From: Candidatus Omnitrophota bacterium
GTDB lineage: Bacteria > Omnitrophota > Gorgyraeia > Gygaellales > Profunditerraquicolaceae
Assembly: GCA_023818905.1 (NCBI GenBank)
Contig: JAMWDE010000012.1
Location: 1-11,057, forward strand
Direction of reading: 5' to 3'
DNA: 11,057 bases
The notes under the pieces are model-generated. The model saw only the letters and a program-made list of their open reading frames with translations. It was not told where the DNA came from and made no database searches. Below are positions 6,284 through 11,057 of the stretch, one piece after another. Position 1 is the stretch's first letter, and each line of letters begins with the position of its first letter. The translations under genes and the position numbers were made by a program.

Positions 6284-6809
6284 GAATATTGTTCTAGGAG
6301 TGACTGCCAGTATTGCCATATACAAGGCCTGCGATATCTTGCGAAGACTGAATCAGGAGGGATTTTCTGTAACTGTAGTGATGACTGAGGAGGCACAGGC
6401 GTTTATTAGGCCAATGGTCTTTCAGAACCTTTCCGGCAACAAGGTCTATTGTAGTCTTTTTGATGAGTCTTCTGAATGGCAAGCAGAACATATATCCCTG
6501 GCAGAGAAGGCGGATATGGTATTGATTGCACCTGCCACGGCAAATATTATTGCTAAGCTTGCCTGTGGCATCTGTGATGATTTGTTGACCTGCTTGGTTT
6601 GCGCAACCAAAGCACAGGTGGTCATCTGCCCAGCAATGAACGAGAATATGTACAAGAATAAGATTACTCAGGGAAATATGCGAAGATTAGAATCTTTGGG
6701 TTATAGATTTATTCCGCCCATAAAAGGTAGACTCGTCTGTGGCAAGATAGGTATAGGTTGTTTAGCAGAGGTGGATGCTATTGTAGAAGAGGTAAAAAGG
6801 ATGCTTTGA
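6270..6809 (+). CDS. coaC: Phosphopantothenoylcysteine decarboxylase CoaC, standalone
   Basis: This FMN protein decarboxylates 4'-phospho-N-pantothenoylcysteine to 4'-phosphopantetheine in coenzyme A synthesis. The N-terminal flavoprotein fold GVTASIAIYKACDILRRL (10-27) is followed by the active-site His74 in EHISLAEKADMVLIAPATAN (73-92), the PAMNENM motif (121-127, Asn124) and Cys157 in GRLVCG (153-158). These match H75, N125 and C158 of the E. coli Dfp/CoaBC enzyme. At 179 residues it is only the CoaC half: it stops where bacterial CoaBC (about 400 residues) continues into the CoaB ligase. A tRNA gene begins 5 nt after the stop and no CoaB is seen in the window. The ATG overlaps rpoZ by 14 nt, with AGGGATGG just upstream. 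Confidence 0.9.
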   Translation: MSKNKNIVLGVTASIAIYKACDILRRLNQEGFSVTVVMTEEAQAFIRPMVFQNLSGNKVYCSLFDESSEWQAEHISLAEKADMVLIAPATANIIAKLACGICDDLLTCLVCATKAQVVICPAMNENMYKNKITQGNMRRLESLGYRFIPPIKGRLVCGKIGIGCLAEVDAIVEEVKRML

Positions 6810-6814
6810 AATCC

Positions 6815-6889
6815 GGCGTGGTAGCCAAGTGGCAAGGCAGCGGTCTGCAAAACCGCTATTCACCGGTTCAAATCCGGTCCACGCCTCCA
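6815..6889 (+). tRNA. tRNA-Cys(GCA)
   Basis: The acceptor stem GGCGTGG (6815-6821) pairs with CCACGCC (6879-6885). The anticodon stem GCGGT/ACCGC encloses the loop CTGCAAA with anticodon GCA (6847-6849). The T arm is ACCGG-TTCAAAT-CCGGT. Discriminator T6886 and an encoded CCA (6887-6889) follow. The gene starts 5 nt after coaC, so it is probably processed from the same transcript. Confidence 0.95.
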
Positions 6890-6920
6890 GCTCCAGAGGA
6901 GAATTGAGATAGATTTTAAT

Positions 6921-7003
6921 GGGCAAGTGGTGGAATGGCATACACGATGGACTTAAAATCCATTGGCCGTAAGGTCGTGAGGGTTCGACTCCCTCCTTGC
7001 CCA
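6921..7003 (+). tRNA. tRNA-Leu(UAA)
   Basis: The acceptor GGGCAAG (6921-6927) pairs with CTTGCCC (6996-7002). The anticodon stem ATGGA/TCCAT encloses CTTAAAA with anticodon TAA (6954-6956). A long variable arm (6964-6978) marks it as class II, and the T arm is GAGGG-TTCGACT-CCCTC. The discriminator is A7003. CCA is not encoded (TTA follows), unlike both neighbouring tRNAs. Confidence 0.95.
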
Positions 7004-7051
7004 TTATCTGGATTAGATTAGGGCTCTGAAGGTAGTAAACGCGGAAGGAGA

Positions 7052-7130
7052 GGGCGCTTAGCTCAGTCTGGTCTAGAGCGTTTGTTTGACATACAAAAGG
7101 TCACAGGTTCAAATCCTGTAGCGCCCACCA
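7052..7130 (+). tRNA. tRNA-Val(GAC)
   Basis: The acceptor GGGCGCT (7052-7058) pairs with AGCGCCC (7120-7126). The D stem is GCTC/GAGC. The anticodon stem TTTGT/ACAAA encloses TTGACAT with anticodon GAC (7088-7090). The T arm is ACAGG-TTCAAAT-CCTGT. Discriminator A7127 and an encoded CCA (7128-7130) follow. The D loop (7065-7075) is rather long, making the gene 79 nt. Confidence 0.95.
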
Positions 7131-7323
7131 GGTTATAGATTTAATTCATATGAGAAAATTTGGGTATATTAGAGCCAAGAGTCACAATTCTTTTAAGAAA
7201 GCCAGAGGGGCTGGAGGATGCATATATATTCAAGTCAAGCCAGGAAAGATTAACTGATATGCAACATATACGGATATGCTTGTAGGGCTCTCGAGATAAT
7301 ATTAAGGAGATGAAAGAAACAAT
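7131..7323 (+). other. Spacer between tRNA-Val and thrS, no identified element
   Basis: I see no convincing gene here. There is no T-box core sequence and no threonine-rich leader peptide. GCATAT (7220-7225) could pair with either of two copies of ATATGC (7257-7262 and 7274-7279), and AGAGCC (7171-7176) with GGCTCT (7286-7291), so the RNA might fold. GATAAT at 7295-7300 is -10-like but lacks a good -35. A thrS promoter could lie here but cannot be placed. Confidence 0.4.
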
Positions 7324-9048
7324 ATGGACCTGGATACCTTAAGACATTCCTGTTCCCATATAATGGCTCAGGCAGTAAAAAGTCTATGGCCGCAGGTCAA
7401 GTTAGGCATTGGCCCGGCCATAGAGGATGGTTTCTACTATGACTTTGATAGACAACAGCCTTTTAGCGAGACAGATTTAGTTAACATTGAAGAGAGGATG
7501 CGTCAGATTATTGCTAAGGATGCGCCATTTATACGACAGGAGATTTCTAAGTCAGAAGCTATAGAGCTCTTTAAGCAGTTAGGAGAGGATTATAAGATAG
7601 AACTTCTTAAAGAGATTCAAGATGATGTGGTCTCTATCTATAAGACAGGGGAGGATTTTTTAGATTTGTGCCGTGGTCCACACGTAGAATCTACGGGTAA
7701 AATCAAGGCCTTTAAGCTTTTGTCTGTAGCCGGTGCCTACTGGCATGGTATAGAGACCAATCCTATGCTACAGCGCATATATGGTACCTGTTTTGCTACA
7801 CAGGAAGAATTGGATGCCTATCTGAAGAATCTACAGGAGGCAAAGAGCCGCGACCACAGAAAGTTAGGGCCACAGTTAGAATACTTTGATATATACTACG
7901 ATGAAGCAGGTGCGGGCTTGGTATTTTACCATCCCAAAGGTGCTATCTTGCGTCGTATCATTGAGGATTATGAGAAAGATATGCACCTTAAGCGCGGTTA
8001 TCAGATGGTCATTACCCCTCATATTATGCAGGCAGGGCTATGGCAGACTTCAGGTCATTATGAGTACTATAGAGAGAATATGTACACTTTTAAGATTGAA
8101 GATAAGGAGTTTGTCTTAAAACCAATGAATTGTCCAGGCCATATACTTATTTACAAATCTAAGATAAGAAGTTATAAGGAACTACCTTTAAGATTATTTG
8201 AGTTGGGCACTGTTTATCGCCATGAGAAGGCAGGTGTTCTGCATGGGCTTTTGCGGGTACGGGGTTTTACCCAAGATGATGCACATATATTTTGTTTGCC
8301 CCAACAGTTAGGTTCAGAGATAAAATCCATTATAGAATTTGTTTTTGCCACAATGCAGGATTTTGGATTTGATGAGGTTGGGATTGAACTGAGCACTAGG
8401 CCAGAGAAGTGCATTGGTAGCCAGACAGATTGGCAGATTGCCACCCAAAATTTAGAAACAGCGTTAAAAGAAAAAGGCTTACCTTACGATATCAATTTAG
8501 GCGAGGGCGCTTTTTATGGACCAAAGATAGACATAAAATTAAAGGATGCCTTAAAACGCAAATGGCAGTGCGCTACTATCCAGTGCGATTTTGCCTTGCC
8601 CAAAAGATTTGGTCTAAAATATATTGATGCTGATGGTTCAGAGAAGCAGCCAATAATGTTACACAGGGTTTTGTTGGGAAGCTTAGAGCGGTTTATGGGT
8701 GCCTTGCTTGAACACTATGCAGGAGCATTGCCCCTTTGGCTGGCGCCTATACAGATAGTGCTTATTCCTATCAAAGAAGATTTTTTGGAATACAGCCTCC
8801 AAGTTAAGACAGAATTAGAGAACGCAGGCTTCAGAATAAAATTAGATAGCCGTAATGAAACTTTGGACAAAAGGATTCGCCAGGCAGAATTAGAAAAGAT
8901 ACCTTATATCTTAATCTTGGGAGAACGCGAGATAAAACAGCATACAGTAGCAGTGCGCAAGAGAGGTGGTGGAACTACCCAGATAATGGGTATAGAGGAA
9001 TTTATAGGAACGGCACAAAAGGAGGTTAGAGAAAAATCCCCGCACTGA
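7324..9048 (+). CDS. thrS: Threonyl-tRNA synthetase lacking the TGS domain
   Basis: This class II synthetase charges tRNA-Thr. Its 574 residues begin directly in the N2 editing domain: HSCSH (8-12, the HxxxH motif) and CRGPH (116-120) supply the editing residues that clear Ser-tRNA-Thr. The catalytic core follows, with zinc ligands Cys270 (MNCPGH), His321 (DDAH) and His447 (MLHR), and an anticodon-binding domain (about 472-570). The usual ~60-residue N-terminal TGS (N1) domain is missing. TAA at 7303-7305 closes the frame upstream, and no ATG that would add it exists. AAGGAG (7304-7309) is 14 nt before the ATG, a long spacing; an ATG at 7310 opens only a 10-codon out-of-frame ORF. The gene leads the conserved thrS-infC-rpmI-rplT cluster. 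Confidence 0.95.
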   Translation: MDLDTLRHSCSHIMAQAVKSLWPQVKLGIGPAIEDGFYYDFDRQQPFSETDLVNIEERMRQIIAKDAPFIRQEISKSEAIELFKQLGEDYKIELLKEIQDDVVSIYKTGEDFLDLCRGPHVESTGKIKAFKLLSVAGAYWHGIETNPMLQRIYGTCFATQEELDAYLKNLQEAKSRDHRKLGPQLEYFDIYYDEAGAGLVFYHPKGAILRRIIEDYEKDMHLKRGYQMVITPHIMQAGLWQTSGHYEYYRENMYTFKIEDKEFVLKPMNCPGHILIYKSKIRSYKELPLRLFELGTVYRHEKAGVLHGLLRVRGFTQDDAHIFCLPQQLGSEIKSIIEFVFATMQDFGFDEVGIELSTRPEKCIGSQTDWQIATQNLETALKEKGLPYDINLGEGAFYGPKIDIKLKDALKRKWQCATIQCDFALPKRFGLKYIDADGSEKQPIMLHRVLLGSLERFMGALLEHYAGALPLWLAPIQIVLIPIKEDFLEYSLQVKTELENAGFRIKLDSRNETLDKRIRQAELEKIPYILILGEREIKQHTVAVRKRGGGTTQIMGIEEFIGTAQKEVREKSPH

Positions 9049-9050
9049 TA

Positions 9051-9062
9051 TACGATATCGTA
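9051..9062. repeat. Perfect 12-bp palindrome between thrS and infC
   Basis: TACGATATCGTA is a perfect inverted repeat 2 nt after the thrS stop and 28 nt before the infC start. It could be a protein-binding site or a small RNA stem in the infC leader. There is no T-run after it, so it is not a terminator. It may be chance. Confidence 0.45.
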
Positions 9063-9090
9063 GAGGAACCAAGCAAAAAGGAGGTGGCAT

Positions 9091-9597
9091 ATTAAAAGGT
9101 TCGTACGTATAAATGAAAAGATTCGTGTTCCAGAGGTGCGTTTGATTGGACCTGAAGGCAATCAATTAGGGATTGTGCCTATAGAGAAGGCACGTCAGAT
9201 AGCTAACCAGTGTGAGTTAGACTTAGTAGAAGTAGCACCTCAGGCAAACCCACCCGTGTGTCGGGTAATGGATTTTAGTAAATTCAAATATGACCAGGAG
9301 AAGAAGGAGCGCGAGGCAAAGAAACACCAGAAACAGATACGACTTAAAGAGATTCGACTGAAACCAAATATTGATGACCATGACTATCAGATAAAATTAA
9401 AACAGGCAATAGGTTTTCTAAAGAAGAAAGACAAAGTTAAGGTGAGCCTCTTTTTTAGGGGCAGACAGATGGAGCACGTAGAACTGGGCAGAAAGCTCAT
9501 AGATAGATTTATTGTAGATACACAGAGCGATGCCCAGATAGAAAAAGAGCCCCTTTTGGAGGGAAAGGTTATCTCTTTGGTGTTAGCCCCAAAATAG
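9091..9597 (+). CDS. infC: Translation initiation factor IF-3 with AUU start
   Basis: IF-3 binds the 30S subunit, prevents premature 50S joining and checks the start codon. From ATT 9091 the protein has 168 residues, normal for the family, beginning (M)KRFVRINEKIRVPEVRLIG, which matches the standard IF-3 N-terminus. AGGAGGTG (9079-9086) is a near-perfect Shine-Dalgarno sequence with GGAGG 6 nt from the ATT. No ATG, GTG or TTG in frame lies between it and codon 16 (GTG 9136), which would cut off the conserved start. An AUU start is the known basis of IF-3 autoregulation in E. coli. The linker is basic (about 68-83) and the signature IRLKEIRLKPNIDDHDYQ (83-100) opens the C-domain. Confidence 0.93.
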   Translation: MKRFVRINEKIRVPEVRLIGPEGNQLGIVPIEKARQIANQCELDLVEVAPQANPPVCRVMDFSKFKYDQEKKEREAKKHQKQIRLKEIRLKPNIDDHDYQIKLKQAIGFLKKKDKVKVSLFFRGRQMEHVELGRKLIDRFIVDTQSDAQIEKEPLLEGKVISLVLAPK

Positions 9598-9637
9598 TGA
9601 AGCAGAATTAAGCAGAATACAGAATGTGAGGTATTGT

Positions 9638-9838
9638 ATGGCAAAACTGAAGACAAAAAAAGGTGTAGCCAAGAGATTTCGTCTTACCAAGACTGGTAAG
9701 ATAAAATATATGCCTGCAGGCAAAAGTCATCTTCTTACTGGTAAGAAAGCCTCCCGTTTAAGGAAGATGAGGCGGGCGAGGTGTATAGAGGTAGATAAGG
9801 CAAGGCATTATATTAAAAGGATGTTACCTTATGGATAA
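9638..9838 (+). CDS. rpmI: 50S ribosomal protein L35
   Basis: This 66-residue basic protein has the L35 signature KLKTKKGVAKRFRLTKTGKI (3-22), followed by KSHLLTGKKASRLRKMR (28-44), and ends in IKRMLPYG. The start is ATG 9638: GAGG (9628-9631) lies 6 nt upstream and MAKLKTKKG is the normal N-terminus. A GTG at 9626 would only add four residues and remove the Shine-Dalgarno. The gene sits between infC and rplT in the classical order. The 40-nt gap after infC contains AGCAGAAT twice (9601-9608, 9611-9618). Confidence 0.95.
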   Translation: MAKLKTKKGVAKRFRLTKTGKIKYMPAGKSHLLTGKKASRLRKMRRARCIEVDKARHYIKRMLPYG

Positions 9839-9874
9839 GTAAAAGATAAATAAAAGGAGCTGAAGGAGACAAAC

Positions 9875-10225
9875 ATGGCAAAGGTAAAACACAGCGTGGC
9901 AACACACAAGAGAAAGAAGAAGATTTTATATCAGGCAGAGGGTTTCTGGGGAGATAGGAGTAAGCAATTTCAACAAGCCAGGCGTGCTCTTATGCATGCC
10001 TTAGTTTATGCTTACCGTGACAGACGCAACAAAAAAAGGCAATTCCGTAGACTCTGGATAATCCGTATTAATGCTGCTTGTCGTCAGGCAGGGATTACCT
10101 ATAATAGGTTCATAAATGGCCTTAAGAAGGCGAAGGTAAGATTGGACCGAAAGATTCTGGCAGATTTAGCAGTAACAGATAATCGGGCATTTGAGAAATT
10201 AGTTGAGATAGCCAAGGCGTCATAA
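9875..10225 (+). CDS. rplT: 50S ribosomal protein L20
   Basis: L20 binds 23S rRNA early in large-subunit assembly. Its 116 residues include the basic N-terminus [21 protein letters not shown] (starting at residue 8; key residues K12, K16, G23 and G26) and the signature [19 protein letters not shown] (53-71) with [11 protein letters not shown] (73-83). The segment [10 protein letters not shown] is a mild variant of the usual AKGYxGRRSK. Two Shine-Dalgarno-like copies precede it (AAAAGGAG 9852-9859, GAAGGAG 9862-9868); the second is 6 nt from the ATG. In other bacteria L20 represses rpmI-rplT or infC through an mRNA leader; no such pseudoknot is evident here. pheS and pheT, which often follow rplT, are absent. 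Confidence 0.96.
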   Translation: MAKVKHSVATHKRKKKILYQAEGFWGDRSKQFQQARRALMHALVYAYRDRRNKKRQFRRLWIIRINAACRQAGITYNRFINGLKKAKVRLDRKILADLAVTDNRAFEKLVEIAKAS

Positions 10226-10240
10226 ATTCAAGGGCGTAAA

Positions 10241-10885
10241 ATGTATGTAATAATTGTAGGTTGTGGTAGGGTTGGTTCTGAGTTAGCCAAACTTTTATCC
10301 AACGAAGGTCATAATGTAGTGGTGATTGATAGGAGCGATAGCTCATTTGAGCGTTTAGGAGATGCCTTTAATGGTTTGACCCTAATAGGCAATGGTTTTG
10401 ATTTGGCACTTTTAAGACAAGCAGGTATTGAAAAGGCAGATGCCTTCTGTGCTTTAACTAATGGTGATAACACCAATCTTATTGCTGCTCAGGTGGCCAA
10501 GAAGATATTCAAGGTCCCCAAGGTTATTGCGCGAGTCTATGACCCACAGCGTGCCCATATCTACACTGCCTTAGGGTTAGATGTAATTAGTGGAACCATA
10601 CTTTTTGCCGCAATGATTAGGGATAAGATAATTGAAAGTAGGTTTTCCAGTTATTTGATTGAGACCGGAGAATTAGGAGTACTGGAGATTGAAGCAAGAG
10701 GTAAGCTTATAGGTAAGACCATACAAGAGATCAATGTGCCTAGTGAACTTTTGGTGGTGGCAGTAAGACGATTGGATGGTGTTATCATACCTCAGCCCTC
10801 CACGGTTTTAAAGCCAAAGGATGTTTTGATGGCGGTGGTAAAGGTAACCAGTCTTGAGAAGATAAAAAGGACCTTGGAGTTATAA
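10241..10885 (+). CDS. trkA: TrkA-type potassium uptake regulatory protein (RCK), copy 1
   Basis: TrkA/KtrA proteins are cytoplasmic nucleotide-binding subunits that gate Trk/Ktr potassium transporters. The 214 residues form one RCK unit: a Rossmann RCK_N domain (1 to about 120) with GCGRVG (7-12) and Asp30 at the end of the second strand, suggesting NAD(H) binding, and an RCK_C domain (about 140-214, including ARGKLIGKTIQEINVP). E. coli TrkA has two such units (about 458 residues); here each unit is a separate gene and a second follows 44 nt downstream. AGGG (10231-10234) is 6 nt before the ATG. It lies 15 nt after rplT and could be co-transcribed. No membrane partner (TrkH/KtrB) is in the window. 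Confidence 0.88.
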   Translation: MYVIIVGCGRVGSELAKLLSNEGHNVVVIDRSDSSFERLGDAFNGLTLIGNGFDLALLRQAGIEKADAFCALTNGDNTNLIAAQVAKKIFKVPKVIARVYDPQRAHIYTALGLDVISGTILFAAMIRDKIIESRFSSYLIETGELGVLEIEARGKLIGKTIQEINVPSELLVVAVRRLDGVIIPQPSTVLKPKDVLMAVVKVTSLEKIKRTLEL

Positions 10886-10929
10886 TTTAATTTTAATAGA
10901 ATGTGGCAAGGGTATTACAGAGGTGAAAG

Positions 10930-11057
10930 ATGTATATTGTAATTGTAGGTGCGGGTAAGGTGGGTTATTTTTTGGCAAAACGTCTGTTTGCCAATAAGCA
11001 CACCGTTAGCATTGTAGAAAAGGATAAAGCGCTCTGCGAGAGTATAGCCAGAGAATT
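10930..11057 (+). CDS. TrkA-type RCK protein, copy 2 (cut by window end)
   Basis: The window holds only the first 42 codons. They show a Rossmann start like that of the gene before it: MYIVIVGAGKVGYFLAKRL, with GAGKVG at 7-12 and an acidic Glu30 where copy 1 has Asp30. GAGGTG (10920-10925) is 4 nt before the ATG. It is most likely the RCK_N domain of a second TrkA/KtrA-like subunit, forming a pair with the upstream gene. The rest, including any RCK_C domain, lies outside the window. Confidence 0.8.
   Translation, partial: MYIVIVGAGKVGYFLAKRLFANKHTVSIVEKDKALCESIARE

Noticed and set aside
7150..7257. 35-codon ORF in the spacer before thrS, in the same frame as thrS (starts MRKFGYIRAK)
   Set aside because: No Shine-Dalgarno sequence, no family resemblance, not TGS-like, and stop codons separate it from thrS; likely chance.
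7131..7323. T-box or threonine attenuator upstream of thrS
   Set aside because: No T-box core sequence, no Thr-rich leader peptide and no terminator hairpin with a T-run.

Overview
This is an ordinary-looking housekeeping stretch of a bacterial chromosome. Every gene is on the + strand and the spacing is tight. The organism is probably an uncultured diderm: YidC carries a large extracytoplasmic domain of the Gram-negative type, and the gene order (rpmH-yidD-yidC-jag-parAB; ndk-yicC-gmk-rpoZ-coaC; thrS-infC-rpmI-rplT) is generic. The style (A+T-rich DNA, long Ndk form, reduced gene versions) reminds me of candidate phyla such as Omnitrophota, but that placement is a guess. By eye the first 4 kb is more A+T-rich than the rest.

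Layout. 1-173: two copies of a ~21-bp direct repeat, then a strong promoter. 174-2228: rpmH, yidD, yidC and a short jag-like gene; rnpA, usually between rpmH and yidD, is absent. 2225-3989: a new promoter, a parS-like site, then parA and parB (chromosome partition). 4021-6809: ndk, yicC, gmk, rpoZ, coaC (nucleotide metabolism, RNA turnover, RNA polymerase omega subunit, coenzyme A synthesis). 6815-7130: tRNA-Cys(GCA), tRNA-Leu(UAA), tRNA-Val(GAC). 7131-7323: spacer. 7324-10225: thrS, infC, rpmI, rplT (translation), with infC starting at a non-standard AUU codon. 10241-11057: two tandem TrkA-type RCK genes, the second cut by the window end.

I see no phage, CRISPR array, toxin-antitoxin pair, defence island or wholly new system. 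What stands out is that several core proteins are reduced or altered: no rnpA at its usual place, a Jag protein reduced to its N-terminal domain, YidC without the conserved groove arginine, ParB with Asn in the GERRxR motif, a CoaC with no fused CoaB, and a ThrRS without the TGS domain. There are also notable expression signals: a parS-like site just downstream of the parAB promoter, a duplicated Shine-Dalgarno/ATG module before ndk, and the AUU start of infC. I see no convincing intrinsic terminator anywhere in the window.
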